Below are positions 26,100-34,749 of a DNA stretch of 64,000 nucleotides, one piece after another; within the stretch, counting starts at the first letter, position 1, and every line of letters begins with the position of its first letter. The DNA is taken from positions 775,377-839,376 of the forward strand of contig DASXUQ010000005.1 of the NCBI GenBank assembly GCA_036504735.1, in the 5' to 3' direction. Source of the DNA: a bacterium (lineage in GTDB: Bacteria > Electryoneota > RPQS01). The notes under the pieces were generated by a model that saw nothing but the letters and a program-made list of their open reading frames with translations, was not told the DNA's origin and did no database searches. The translations under genes and the position numbers were made by a program.

Positions 26100-26128
26100 T
26101 TGACAAGTTGGATTGAATCTATTATATT
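26100..26128 (+). promoter_or_regulatory. sigma-70-type promoter of the rpsR operon
   Basis: TTGACA (26100-26105), 17-nt spacer, TATATT (26123-26128). Start of transcription expected near 26135, giving a leader of about 64 nt before rpsR. Confidence 0.75.
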
Positions 26129-26146
26129 TTGAGGCTTTCGAGAGAT

Positions 26147-26174
26147 CCCTGCGGCAGGGCTGACGCCATGCCGC
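26147..26174 (+). promoter_or_regulatory. mutually exclusive hairpins in the rpsR leader
   Basis: Hairpin 1 is CCCTG-CGG-CAGGG (26147-26159). Hairpin 2 pairs GCGGCA (26151-26156) with TGCCGC (26169-26174). They share bases, so only one can form. This could be an autoregulatory site for the ribosomal protein, but no known motif is confirmed. Confidence 0.4.
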
Positions 26175-26198
26175 TTTATATCCACAGTGGAGATCATT

Positions 26199-26441
26199 AT
26201 GGCTTTGCGACTTCGTCCCGGCGCGCAGCGGAAACCTTCCTATCTGGAAGAGCACCGCATTGACTTTATCGATTACAAAGACACCAAGGTGCTGCAGCGG
26301 TTCCTCTCGCCGCAGGGCAAGATTCTGCCCCGTCGCCTGACGCGCCTCACTAACATTCAGCAGCATGCGCTCACCCGGGCGGTCAAGCGGGCACGGCACC
26401 TGGCCATGCTCCCCTTCACCTCGGACGCCGAAGCCTACTAA
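26199..26441 (+). CDS. rpsR: 30S ribosomal protein S18
   Basis: 80 residues from ATG 26199 with GGAG upstream. Diagnostic core: [53 protein letters not shown]. It has no cysteines, so it is the zinc-independent form. First gene of a three-gene ribosomal operon rpsR-rpmB-rpmG with its own consensus promoter. The usual neighbour rpsF is not adjacent. Confidence 0.95.
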   Translation: MALRLRPGAQRKPSYLEEHRIDFIDYKDTKVLQRFLSPQGKILPRRLTRLTNIQQHALTRAVKRARHLAMLPFTSDAEAY

Positions 26442-26468
26442 ATTTTCGAAACGAGACTGGAGCAATAG

Positions 26469-26687
26469 ATGTCGCGAGTATGTCCCGTCACTGGCCGCGG
26501 CCGGCACAAGGCCAACACGGTCAGCCACGCCAACAACCGTCACCGCAAATGGCAGATGCCGAATTTGCGCATGAAGAAGATTTACGATGAGCAGACCGGA
26601 ACCTGGGTCGTTGTCCGTGTCAGCGCCCGTGGTTTGAAAACCATCACCAAGAAGGGCCTGATGCAGGCTCTGTACGGCCTCGACTAA
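26469..26687 (+). CDS. rpmB: 50S ribosomal protein L28
   Basis: 72 residues. Begins MSRVCPVTGRGRHKANTVSHANNRH, the typical L28 start, and ends with VSARGLKTITKKGLMQAL. Only one cysteine, so the paired zinc-binding cysteines of the C+ form are missing. Located 27 nt after rpsR and 12 nt before rpmG, so co-transcribed. Confidence 0.95.
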   Translation: MSRVCPVTGRGRHKANTVSHANNRHRKWQMPNLRMKKIYDEQTGTWVVVRVSARGLKTITKKGLMQALYGLD

Positions 26688-26699
26688 GGAGCATTACCC

Positions 26700-26885
26700 A
26701 TGGCATCGAAGAAGAAAGAAGGACGGGTGATTATCCACCTCGAGTGCACCGAAGCCAAGGCTGCCGGTGCGTCTCCGTCCCGCTATACCACGATGAAGAA
26801 CCGCCACAACGACCCCGAGCGGATGGAACTGATGAAGTACAACCGCTTCATGCGGAAGTACACGCTGCACCGCGAAGTGCGATAG
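26700..26885 (+). CDS. rpmG: 50S ribosomal protein L33
   Basis: 61 residues. L33 landmarks: [31 protein letters not shown] and the C-terminal strand of the family. It lacks the two CxxC pairs of the zinc form. Last gene of the operon, followed by a strong terminator at 26910. The 5-residue extension MASKK ahead of the conserved start is normal. Confidence 0.93.
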   Translation: MASKKKEGRVIIHLECTEAKAAGASPSRYTTMKNRHNDPERMELMKYNRFMRKYTLHREVR

Positions 26886-26909
26886 TACGGTTTTGTGGAA
26901 TTGGATATG

Positions 26910-26939
26910 AAGGGCGAACCGCAAGGTTCGCCCTTTTTG
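26910..26939 (+). terminator. intrinsic terminator of the rpsR-rpmB-rpmG operon
   Basis: Perfect 11-bp stem AAGGGCGAACC / GGTTCGCCCTT with GCAA tetraloop, then TTTG-TTTTG. Confidence 0.9.
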
Positions 26940-27019
26940 TTTTGTACATTGATTGGCGACGACCGAAGAAAGGACGCGTTTGAACGGCGTACCCATGCGC
27001 ATGCCGGTTCAGAAGAACG

Positions 27020-27565
27020 TCAGCGTTTACGATTGGGCGCGGAGCGGTCAACCCGGTCAGATGGATTGCTCGACCCCACACCTGTGGATGAATTTTGTAA
27101 AAAGACCCGGTAACGGTTGCCTTGCAGATCATACTCGATGGCGGTACCGTCCGGCAGCCAGTAGACCACGGTCAGGTCCAGGGTGTCGACGCCGGTCAGT
27201 TCGGTGGGGAGATCGGGCCGTCCGGGAGTCCAGAAGCCCCTGGCGTCCTGCTCCAGGCCATCGGAGGTGCTCAAATGTTCTCTAAATTGCCTGACGGCGG
27301 GCTCTTGCGACGCTTTGCCCGGCGTTGCGGGCTTGGACGCGGCAGTGGTTCCGGACCGAGGAAGCAGCGTATCCCGCACGGACATTTCCTGCCGAGGAGA
27401 GTCTGGGGGGGCAGGCGGTGTCAGGACGCGCGGTGGCGGATCGCTCTGCGGTGCAAGGCGGTGAAGGCTTATGAACACTAAACCGCCCAGCGAGAGGATC
27501 ACCAGAATCCACAGGAGCCCTAAGCTTCGTCTGCGCCGTGCCGGAAGAGGAGTAGGATGCGTCAT
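27020..27565 (-). CDS. single-pass membrane protein of unknown function
   Basis: 181 residues from ATG 27565; an upstream GTG at 27595 is possible and neither has a strong Shine-Dalgarno. The N-terminus is arginine-rich (PARRRRS) followed by one hydrophobic helix LGLLWILVILSLGGLVFISL, giving an N-in topology. A proline-rich linker (PPPRVLTPPAPPDSPR) leads to a small C-terminal domain with DLTVVYWLPDGTAIEYDLQGNRYRVFL. No family recognised. It lies alone between the ribosomal operon and the GNAT gene. Confidence 0.55.
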   Translation of the reverse strand: MTHPTPLPARRRRSLGLLWILVILSLGGLVFISLHRLAPQSDPPPRVLTPPAPPDSPRQEMSVRDTLLPRSGTTAASKPATPGKASQEPAVRQFREHLSTSDGLEQDARGFWTPGRPDLPTELTGVDTLDLTVVYWLPDGTAIEYDLQGNRYRVFLQNSSTGVGSSNPSDRVDRSAPNRKR

Positions 27566-27707
27566 ACCCGCGATTCTCTGCAAAAAGCGCCGCACCTGCG
27601 AGCAAACCGGCCTATAGGCTGGGCGGATGCGCTGTTCCCGCTAATTCCTCCCTTGAACGTCTGCTTATGAAATGCTATATTCAGATAGGTGAAACAAAGG
27701 GGCAAAA

Positions 27708-28307
27708 ATGGCAGTCCAAAAGGTGGCTATATCCAAGCTGAGCTTTAAGCCTGTCTCGGCTGAAGTTTGGCCGGATCTGGAAGCTCTGTTCGGTGAGCGC
27801 GGAGCCTGCGGTGGTTGCTGGTGCATGTACTGGCGTATCAGCCGCAAAGAGTTCAACGCCCAAAAGGGCGACGGCAACAAAAAGGCTTTCAAGAAGATTG
27901 TCAAGGACGGCGCTGTTCCGGGGATTATTGCCTATGCCGACGGCAAACCTGTCGGCTGGTGCGCGGTGAGGCCCCGGGAGGACTATCCCGTGCTGGACGG
28001 ATCGCGGATTCTCAAGCCCGTGGACGAGCAGCCGGTGTGGAGTATTGTCTGCCAATTCGTGCTTGCGCCCTACCGCCGCCAAGGGGTCAGCGCGAAGTTA
28101 TTGGAAGCGGTGGTGAAGCATGTGAAGAAGCAGGGGGGCAAGATTGTGGAGGGCTATCCCCACGATCCGAAAACCGACCAGCCGGCGGCCTTTGTGTGGA
28201 CAGGACTCGCTCCGGCGTTTCTTGAGGCCGGATTTGAAGAGGTCGCCCGCCGCTCGGCGACCCGTCCCATCATGCGGTATGTCATACAAGCAGAGCGCCG
28301 CAAGTGA
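27708..28307 (+). CDS. GNAT family N-acetyltransferase
   Basis: 199 residues. It starts with the CGGCWCMYWR signature found in one subgroup of GNAT proteins, then KPVGWCAVRPREDYPVL and the acetyl-CoA binding motif A, VCQFVLAPYRRQGVSAKLLEAVVKH (R/Q-x-x-G-x pattern). A conserved YPHDP and a C-terminal GFEEVAR strand complete the fold. The acceptor substrate cannot be assigned. The Shine-Dalgarno AAAGGGG is 5 nt upstream. Its last codons and stop are part of a tandem 40-bp duplication. Confidence 0.9.
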   Translation: MAVQKVAISKLSFKPVSAEVWPDLEALFGERGACGGCWCMYWRISRKEFNAQKGDGNKKAFKKIVKDGAVPGIIAYADGKPVGWCAVRPREDYPVLDGSRILKPVDEQPVWSIVCQFVLAPYRRQGVSAKLLEAVVKHVKKQGGKIVEGYPHDPKTDQPAAFVWTGLAPAFLEAGFEEVARRSATRPIMRYVIQAERRK

Positions 28308-28370
28308 ATTGGTTTGTGGCGCGCGGGGTGCAGAGCGGCGCAAGTGAATTGGTTTGTGGCGCGCGGGGTA
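28291..28370. repeat. tandem 40-bp duplication across the GNAT stop codon
   Basis: Units 28291-28330 and 28331-28370 (CAGAGCGSCGCAAGTGAATT followed by GGTTTGTGGCGCGCGGGGT) differ at one internal base and at the last base. The first unit contains the GNAT stop codon; the second runs into a complete family B palindrome. Confidence 0.9.
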
Positions 28371-28385
28371 AGGACACCCCGCGCG
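28360..28385. repeat. REP-like palindrome family B, copy 1
   Basis: CGCGCGGGGT - AAGGAC - ACCCCGCGCG, perfect 10-bp arms. A left half-site (28320-28329) is also present through the tandem duplication. Confidence 0.9.
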
Positions 28386-28462
28386 GCGAGGTGGAGAGCG
28401 AGCAGATTGCGGGTGCGATGAATCGTACCCCTGCGGATCCGCCCCTCCTTAAGATCGCGAGC

Positions 28463-28483
28463 GGGCGGATCTTAGATCCGCAC
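28463..28483. repeat. REP-like palindrome family A, copy 2
   Basis: GGGCGGATCT, T, AGATCCGCAC; one mismatch at the outer end of the right arm. A partial CGGATCCGCCCCTCC copy precedes it at about 28433. Confidence 0.85.
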
Positions 28484-28592
28484 CTCCTCCAGCGGCAGAG
28501 CCGCCTCTGGTTTCGCGCTCTTCCTATAGAACATGATCGCCTTCAGAACCATGAAGGCTCAAGGTATACACGACTCACTCAAGAGGAAACCC

Positions 28593-31500
28593 ATGGACTC
28601 ATGGACTCGGCCCGCACTTTGGGCAGCACTCATCGTAACTCTTATCCTGGCGGGAGCAGCGTTGGCTGCCGACCAGCCGCCGCAAGGTTACTACCGCTGG
28701 CCCACGGTTTTCGGCGACAAGGTGGTGTTTTCGTCGGAAGGCGATTTGTGGGAAACGCCGCTCTCGGGCGGCATCGCGCGGCGTCTGACCATTGCGCCGG
28801 GAACGGAATCCTTTGCGATGTTCTCGCCGGACGGGAAATGGATCGCCTTCTCGGGCAACTATGACGGCAATTTTGACGTCTACGTGATTCCCGCCGAAGG
28901 CGGCGAGCCGAAGCGGCTCACCTATGATCCGATGGGAGCCTACGTCACCGGCTGGACGCCGGACGGCAAGGTGGTTTTCCGTTCGATGGCGTACAGCGGG
29001 CAGTATATCTGGAAGGCATTCACCATCGCGCCGACCGGCGGCTATCCCGAACCTGTGGCGGTGGATGAAGCGGCGCATTTGACCTATGAGCCCAACGGCG
29101 ACCGGATTGCCTACACACGCGTCTCCCTTGGAACCCGCACGTGGAAGCGCTATCGCGGTGGCTGGGCGGAGCAGATCTGGGTAGGCAGCACCAAGAGCCA
29201 CGACTACAAGCAGGTGACCACGTGGAACGGCAACAATGCGATTCCGATGTGGTACAATGGCCGGATCTATTTCCTGCGGGACCGCGACTGGGACACGACT
29301 GAATCCATGAAGACGGTGCAGCCCAACAGCAGCGCGTCACGGGTGAATCTCTACTCGATGAAGCCGGACGGATCGGATATTCAACAGATGACCGCCCACA
29401 GTGATTGGGACGTGCGCTGGCCGAGCATCGTCAAGGGCAAGATCGCCTACAGCGTGGGCGCGGATATCTGGATTTTTGACGCGGATAAGAACCAGGAATC
29501 GAAGGTGGATATCCAACTGCCGTCGGACCGGACGCAGACGCGCAGCAAGTTTATCCAGCCGGATGAATATACCAACGAGTTCAATCTTTCCCCCGACGGC
29601 AAGCGGATACTGCTGGGCGCACGCGGCGACCTGTTTACGGTGCCCACCGAGCGGCGCGGCATCATCAAGCAGATCACGTTGAGCCCCGGTGCGCGGGAAA
29701 AAGGCGCGGAATTCATGCCGGACGGCGAGCACATCATCGCGTGGTCGGACCTGAAGGGCGAAGAAGGCCTCTACCTCTACCCTGCCAAGAAGCCCGGCGA
29801 GCCGAAGAAGATCGCGGACGGGAAAGGCGGCTGGAATTTCACACCCGAAGTCTCGCCCGACGGCAAGTGGGCCGTCTACGGCGACAACAACCGCAATCTG
29901 CAACTGGTGAACATCGAAAGCGGCGCGACCTCACAGATCGACACCTCCGGCTGGGAAATTCGTGACTACACGTGGTCGCCGGACTCGCGCTACATCGCGT
30001 ACAGCGTATCGCTGCCCAGCGAATACAGCGGCGTGCGGATTTACGACACGAAGGAACACGAGGTCCACAACATCACGGACCAGTTGTATTCCAGCTACTC
30101 GCCGACGTGGGATCCCAAGGGCAAGTGGCTGTATATGATCTCCTCGCGCTACATGAATCCTTACGGCAGCGCGAATGATTTCAGCTTCGTTGTGCTGGAA
30201 GCGGACCGCATTTACGGACTGGCACTTGATCCCAAGACCAAGAGCCCCTACGCCTACACCGAAGACGGCACCGCCATCGGCGATGAGAAGTCCGACGAGG
30301 ACAGCACCAAGGCCGACAAGAAGGACGGCGACAAGAAAGAGAAATCCTCGAAGAAGAAGGACAAGGACGAGGATAAGGATAAAGATAAGAAGGAAAAGGT
30401 CACCGTCAAGATCGTGTGGGATGGCTTGAATGACCGCCTGGTCGAGTTCCCGATTGCGCCGGGCAACTACTACGGCCTGGCCGCCATCGAAAGCAAGCTG
30501 TATTATGTTTCACAGCCCACGATGGGACGGCGCAGCGGCGGCGTACATGACGAAGACGAGATGCAGTCCACGCTGAAGCTGTTCGACATCAAGAAGAAGA
30601 AGGAAAGCGATGTAGTGGACGGCGTGCGCGGCTATGCGCTGTCGCATGATTTGAAGAAGATCGCCGTGCGCAAGAAGTCGGGCTATGTGATTATGGACGC
30701 GGGCGACACCGACGAGCCGAAGGTCAACAAGGATGACAAGGATGCCGGAATGCACCTTGAAGACTGGGTGTATGACGTGGATCCGCGCGCGGAATGGAAG
30801 CAGATTTTCGCCGAAGCGTGGCGTCTGCAGCGGGATTTCTTCTACGATCCCAACATGCACAACGTCAACTGGAAGTATCAGAAGGAGCACTACGCCACGC
30901 TGCTCGACCGGGTGCAGACCCGCGCCGAGTTGAACGATCTGATCGCGCAGATGATTTCCGAACTGGATGCGGGCCACGCCTACATCGGCGGCGGCGACCA
31001 GCAGAATTCCAAGTCAGTGGGCGTGGGTCTGCTGGGCGTGAATGTGAGCAAGGACAACAGCGGTTTCTACCGCATTGACCGTATCCTGCACGGTGATCCG
31101 TGGGATGACGACCGTTCGAGCCCGCTGGCCCGCGCCGGCGTGAATGTCAAGGAGGGCGAGTACATCGTCGCCATTGACAATATGCCGACCAACAAAGTGG
31201 ACAATTACCTGCAACTGCTCAACAACCGCGCCGAGAAGCCGGTGATTGTGTCGGTAAACAGCAAGCCGTCGCTGGACGGTGCGCGGCAGGTGGTGGTGAA
31301 GACACTCTCCTCCGAAGGCGAACTGCGCTATTGGGACTGGGTCTATGGCCGCATGGACTATGTGCGCAAGCACGGCGGCGAGGATATTGCGTACGTGCAT
31401 CTGTCAGACATGGGCACGCCGGGGCTCGAGCAGTGGATGAAGGAATATTATCCGCAGGCGCAGAAGAAGGCACTGATCATGGACGTGCGGTATAACGGCG

Positions 31501-32012
31501 GCGGCAACATCGCAGAGTGGATCCTCGGGCAGCTCCAGCGCAGCGTGTGGACGTGGGGCATGGCGCGCAACGGCCAGCGGTACCACCGTCCGGGCAGTGC
31601 GTTCTACGGTCCCATGATCGCGCTCTGCAATGAAGAAACCGGCAGCGACGGCGAGACCTTCTCCGAAGGCTGGAAGCGGCTGAAAATGGGCCCGCTGGTG
31701 GGCAAGCGCACGTGGGGTGGCTGGGTCGGCATCCGTGGCGACAAGCCGTTTATCGACCGCGGCTTCTTCACACAGCCCGAGTTTACCGGCTGGGGCGTGG
31801 ACAGCACGATGAAGGCGAGTTGGCTGATCGAAGGCCCCGGGGTTACTCCGGACGTGGAAGTGGTCAACCATCCGGCGAAGATGCTGGAAGGCGTGGACGA
31901 GCAGCTCGACTACGCGATCCAGTATCTGAAGGACCAGATGAAGAACAGGCCGATGCCTGTTCCGGATCATCCCGTCTATCCGAATCACGCTCCGCAGTAC
32001 GGCGTGAAGTGA
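28593..32012 (+). CDS. tricorn-like protease (S41 family)
   Basis: 1139 residues from ATG 28593 (AGAGGAAA upstream); signal peptide WAALIVTLILAGAALAAD indicates export. The order is: a PD40-type beta-propeller with repeats such as FSPDGKWIAFSG, LSPDGKRILLGA and VSPDGKWAVYGD; a second propeller-like region; a highly charged insert of about 40 residues rich in Lys, Asp and Glu (nt 30282-30405); the core region; a PDZ domain; and the S41 protease domain with YNGGGNIAEWIL and the nucleophile serine in GSDGETFSEG. It resembles tricorn peptidases, which degrade oligopeptides. The charged insert is not typical of the archaeal enzyme. Confidence 0.93.
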   Translation: MDSWTRPALWAALIVTLILAGAALAADQPPQGYYRWPTVFGDKVVFSSEGDLWETPLSGGIARRLTIAPGTESFAMFSPDGKWIAFSGNYDGNFDVYVIPAEGGEPKRLTYDPMGAYVTGWTPDGKVVFRSMAYSGQYIWKAFTIAPTGGYPEPVAVDEAAHLTYEPNGDRIAYTRVSLGTRTWKRYRGGWAEQIWVGSTKSHDYKQVTTWNGNNAIPMWYNGRIYFLRDRDWDTTESMKTVQPNSSASRVNLYSMKPDGSDIQQMTAHSDWDVRWPSIVKGKIAYSVGADIWIFDADKNQESKVDIQLPSDRTQTRSKFIQPDEYTNEFNLSPDGKRILLGARGDLFTVPTERRGIIKQITLSPGAREKGAEFMPDGEHIIAWSDLKGEEGLYLYPAKKPGEPKKIADGKGGWNFTPEVSPDGKWAVYGDNNRNLQLVNIESGATSQIDTSGWEIRDYTWSPDSRYIAYSVSLPSEYSGVRIYDTKEHEVHNITDQLYSSYSPTWDPKGKWLYMISSRYMNPYGSANDFSFVVLEADRIYGLALDPKTKSPYAYTEDGTAIGDEKSDEDSTKADKKDGDKKEKSSKKKDKDEDKDKDKKEKVTVKIVWDGLNDRLVEFPIAPGNYYGLAAIESKLYYVSQPTMGRRSGGVHDEDEMQSTLKLFDIKKKKESDVVDGVRGYALSHDLKKIAVRKKSGYVIMDAGDTDEPKVNKDDKDAGMHLEDWVYDVDPRAEWKQIFAEAWRLQRDFFYDPNMHNVNWKYQKEHYATLLDRVQTRAELNDLIAQMISELDAGHAYIGGGDQQNSKSVGVGLLGVNVSKDNSGFYRIDRILHGDPWDDDRSSPLARAGVNVKEGEYIVAIDNMPTNKVDNYLQLLNNRAEKPVIVSVNSKPSLDGARQVVVKTLSSEGELRYWDWVYGRMDYVRKHGGEDIAYVHLSDMGTPGLEQWMKEYYPQAQKKALIMDVRYNGGGNIAEWILGQLQRSVWTWGMARNGQRYHRPGSAFYGPMIALCNEETGSDGETFSEGWKRLKMGPLVGKRTWGGWVGIRGDKPFIDRGFFTQPEFTGWGVDSTMKASWLIEGPGVTPDVEVVNHPAKMLEGVDEQLDYAIQYLKDQMKNRPMPVPDHPVYPNHAPQYGVK

Positions 32013-32024
32013 CCGCGAGTGAAG

Positions 32025-32050
32025 CGCGCGGGGTAAGGACACCCCGCGCG
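32025..32050. repeat. REP-like palindrome family B, copy 2
   Basis: CGCGCGGGGT - AAGGAC - ACCCCGCGCG, 12 nt after the tricorn stop codon. Confidence 0.9.
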
Positions 32051-32064
32051 GCGAACGAAATTCG

Positions 32065-32095
32065 AGCGGGCGGCCTTTGGGCCGCCCGCTTTCTG
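32065..32095 (+). terminator. intrinsic terminator of the tricorn gene
   Basis: 11-bp stem AGCGGGCGGCC / GGCCGCCCGCT, loop TTTG, followed by TTCTGT. Confidence 0.8.
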
Positions 32096-32113
32096 TATAC
32101 TGTTACCCTGATG

Positions 32114-32575
32114 TCAATGCAGCGCAATCGTGAGGGTGTTATTTGCCTTGGTTAATGTGTAATGGGGAAGGGACGCGCGGGCGGGGCCGCGGGCGACGGT
32201 GCCATTCAGGTTGTACAGTGAGCCATGACAGGGGCAGGAGATTTCGGGAGACGTGGCGTCCACGGTGCAGCTTTGATGGGTGCAGGTGCTGTCGAGGGCA
32301 AAGTAGCTGTCGCCCGTCATGTGCGTCACGATCAACGGATGTCCGAGCGGCGTGCCGAAGAAGGCCACGGCCTGATTGTCCTGCTGGAGGGCGGGCACAT
32401 CCGACAGGTTAACCACCACACGTCCCTGGCCATCCACGCTGAAAGGCGGGCCGCTCTGCGGGTTGGACGGATTACTGTTGCCGGATTTCGAGCACCCGAT
32501 TCCCAGCCAGCTTGCCGCTCCCACCGCGCCGAGGGCACAGCAGGTTCTGATGAACTGCCGTCGAGTCTGATCCAT
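32114..32575 (-). CDS. Tat-exported Rieske [2Fe-2S] protein
   Basis: 153 residues. The N-terminus has a twin-arginine signal (RRQFIR followed by CCALGAVGAASWLGIGC), with a possible lipid-attachment cysteine. The Rieske domain has both cluster-binding boxes, CTHQSC and CPCHGS, about 15 residues apart. Rieske proteins carry electrons in bc-type complexes or act in small oxidoreductases. No cytochrome b or oxygenase gene is adjacent, so its partner is unknown. It converges on the tricorn gene and is preceded by the ftsH gene, with a terminator between. Confidence 0.9.
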   Translation of the reverse strand: MDQTRRQFIRTCCALGAVGAASWLGIGCSKSGNSNPSNPQSGPPFSVDGQGRVVVNLSDVPALQQDNQAVAFFGTPLGHPLIVTHMTGDSYFALDSTCTHQSCTVDATSPEISCPCHGSLYNLNGTVARGPARASLPHYTLTKANNTLTIALH

Positions 32576-32664
32576 TCCTTCCGCTCCGCGTCACACTTGC
32601 CCAGACGTTTTTCTTGAACACTCCCAGCAGATAGATTTGGTTCCGGTGCGAGACTGCAAATGCA

Positions 32665-32695
32665 AAACGGCGGCCATTGTGGCCGCCGTTTCACA
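32665..32695. terminator. intrinsic terminator downstream of ftsH
   Basis: 11-bp stem AAACGGCGGCC / GGCCGCCGTTT with loop ATTGT. On the minus strand it ends in a T-containing tail (TTTTGCATTTG), so it probably stops the ftsH transcript. Confidence 0.75.
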
Positions 32696-32719
32696 TTTCA
32701 GGTCTCGGGTCTTCCCGCA

Positions 32720-34747
32720 CTATCCTTTGCGATCCACGTTCTTGCCCATGCCGGGGGTGTCTTCCTTGATATCGGGCGGGACATTGCCGTTGGCGTCGGG
32801 CTGGCTTTCGGAAGCCGGCGTCGGCGAGATCGTGATGCCGGGGTGTTCATCGCCGTCCATCCGCGAGAAGTCCGTGGTCGCTTCGGCTCCAAGGAAGTCG
32901 CGCAAGGCTTCGCCTTCGAGCACTTCCACTTCGAGCAGCTTGGTGGACATCTCCTTCAGCAGATCGAAGTTTTCGCGGAGAATATCCTTGGCCTTCTCAT
33001 AGCACTCATCGACGATGCGGCGGATCTCGAGGTCAATCTCCTCGGCGGTGTGTTCACCGTAGATGTCTTCCTGCTGCATGGGGAAGGGCATTTCCCGACT
33101 GGGGGCATTGCGGCGGCGGTAGACCAGCAGTCCAAGCTTTTCGGACATGCCGTAGTCCATCACCATGGCCCGCGCCATGCTGGTGACCTGCATCAGGTCG
33201 CTATACGCGCCGGAGGTGATCTCATGGAAGACCAGTTCTTCAGCGGCGCGTCCACCCAAGGCAGACGTGATGCGGTCGAGAATTTCTTCCTTGGTGATCA
33301 GGTACTGGTCTTCTGTAGGCAGATAGAGAGTGTGCCCAAGAGTTGCGGTGCCGCGCGGAATGATGGACACACGATGGATGGGGTCCATGTGCTTAAGCTT
33401 GGCGCCGACCAGCGCATGGCCGCACTCATGGTAAGCAATCTTCTCCTTGACCTTGGGCTTGAGCACACGGGACCGGCGTTCGATGCCAGTCATCTCCCGG
33501 TCCACCGCCTCTTCAAGCTCGATCATGCCGATCTCTTTTTTGCCGCGCCGCGCCGAAAGCAGCGCGCCTTCGTTGACGGCATTGGCCAGATCGGCGCCGA
33601 CAAAGCCCGGCGTACGGGCGGCGATCACGCGCAGATTGACGTCCTTGCCGACCTTCCTGCCGCGCACGTGGACCTTCAGAATAGCTTCGCGTCCGTTGAT
33701 GTCGGGCGGATCGACCACGACCTGACGGTCGAAGCGGCCCGGCCGCATGAGGGCCATATCGAGGATCTCCGGGCGGTTGGTCGCCGCCATGATGATCACA
33801 CCCTTGTTGCTCTCGAAGCCGTCCATCTCGACGAGCAGCGCATTCAGAGTCTGCTCGCGCTCATCGTGGCCGCCCCAGGGATTGGAGCCGCGAGCCTTGC
33901 CGAGCGCGTCCAGCTCATCAATAAAGACGATGCAGGGAGCCTTGGCCTGCGCCTGCTGGAACAGATCCCGCACACGGGCCGCGCCCACACCGACAAACAT
34001 TTCCACAAAGTCCGAACCAGAAATCGTAAAGAACGGGACCTTGGCTTCGCCTGCCACCGCCTTGGCCAGCAGGGTCTTGCCTGTTCCCGGAGGGCCGACG
34101 AGCAGCACACCTTTGGGAATATTGGCTCCGAGCGTGCGGAATTTGGCGGGCGTCTTGAGGAACTCAACCACTTCCTTGAGTTCTTCCACCGCCTCATCGA
34201 TTCCGGCGACGTCCTTGAAGGTGATCTTGGTGGCGCTCTCCATGTAGACTTTCGCGCGGGACTTGCCGAAGGACATCACGCCGCCGGCTCCGCCGCCACC
34301 CATCCGCCGCAGCAGGAAGCTCCAGATGATGAAGATGATGGCCATAGGCAGGATCCATGTGAAGAGGATGCTCTGCCAGATATTCCCGGACTTGTCGCCC
34401 TTGTATTGAATATGCCGCGCATCGAGGGAATCCACCAGATGCGGATCTTCCACGCGAACGGATTCGAATCCGCGCCACACGGAGGCTCCCGCCGAGTCGA
34501 CCCGCAATTCGCCTTCCACTTTGTCCGGCGTCAACACCAGGTCACGGACCCGCGAGCTGTCGGCGACGAATTGTTTGAAACGCGAATAGGGGATGCTCTG
34601 GACCCGCGCACCGCTTAGAAACGTCTGGGCTGCAAACAGCGCCAGCAGGACGGCGATCAGGTACCAGATGGAAAAATTGAAACGTCGCCCGCCGGGAGGC
34701 TGCGCGGGTTTCCGCTTGGGGTTATTTGTATCAGAGTTCTGTGCCAC
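32720..34747 (-). CDS. ftsH: ATP-dependent zinc metalloprotease FtsH
   Basis: 675 residues starting at GTG 34747, 2 nt after the cobO-type gene's stop. Two membrane helices (residues about 26-44 and 126-145) flank a periplasmic region. Walker A is GPPGTGKT (218-225), Walker B is [11 protein letters not shown], the SRH arginine region is [10 protein letters not shown], and the zinc site is HECGH (440-444). FtsH degrades misfolded membrane proteins and short-lived regulators. The C-terminal tail is acidic and disordered. The close junction suggests translational coupling with the adenosyltransferase gene. Confidence 0.97.
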   Translation of the reverse strand: MAQNSDTNNPKRKPAQPPGGRRFNFSIWYLIAVLLALFAAQTFLSGARVQSIPYSRFKQFVADSSRVRDLVLTPDKVEGELRVDSAGASVWRGFESVRVEDPHLVDSLDARHIQYKGDKSGNIWQSILFTWILPMAIIFIIWSFLLRRMGGGGAGGVMSFGKSRAKVYMESATKITFKDVAGIDEAVEELKEVVEFLKTPAKFRTLGANIPKGVLLVGPPGTGKTLLAKAVAGEAKVPFFTISGSDFVEMFVGVGAARVRDLFQQAQAKAPCIVFIDELDALGKARGSNPWGGHDEREQTLNALLVEMDGFESNKGVIIMAATNRPEILDMALMRPGRFDRQVVVDPPDINGREAILKVHVRGRKVGKDVNLRVIAARTPGFVGADLANAVNEGALLSARRGKKEIGMIELEEAVDREMTGIERRSRVLKPKVKEKIAYHECGHALVGAKLKHMDPIHRVSIIPRGTATLGHTLYLPTEDQYLITKEEILDRITSALGGRAAEELVFHEITSGAYSDLMQVTSMARAMVMDYGMSEKLGLLVYRRRNAPSREMPFPMQQEDIYGEHTAEEIDLEIRRIVDECYEKAKDILRENFDLLKEMSTKLLEVEVLEGEALRDFLGAEATTDFSRMDGDEHPGITISPTPASESQPDANGNVPPDIKEDTPGMGKNVDRKG

Positions 34748-34749
34748 GC

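Larger units (their letters stand above)
25497..26198. other. 702-bp divergent intergenic region between nrdJ and rpsR
   Basis: Contains the nrdJ promoter and NrdR-like box (25729-25789), the rpsR promoter (26100-26128), a 7-bp palindrome GCTCCAC-A-GTGGAGC (about 25550-25564), and an AAGGATGAAGGATGAAGG simple repeat (26026-26044) also found at 19461. No gene is convincing in it. I looked for a cobalamin riboswitch and saw no recognisable B12 box. Confidence 0.65.

Noticed and set aside
25854-26543. 229-residue minus-strand frame overlapping rpsR
   Set aside because: Antisense to rpsR and rpmB; the rest is AT-rich intergenic DNA with a clear plus-strand promoter.
32660-34618. 652-residue plus-strand frame opposite ftsH
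   Set aside because: Antisense shadow of a highly conserved AAA protease.
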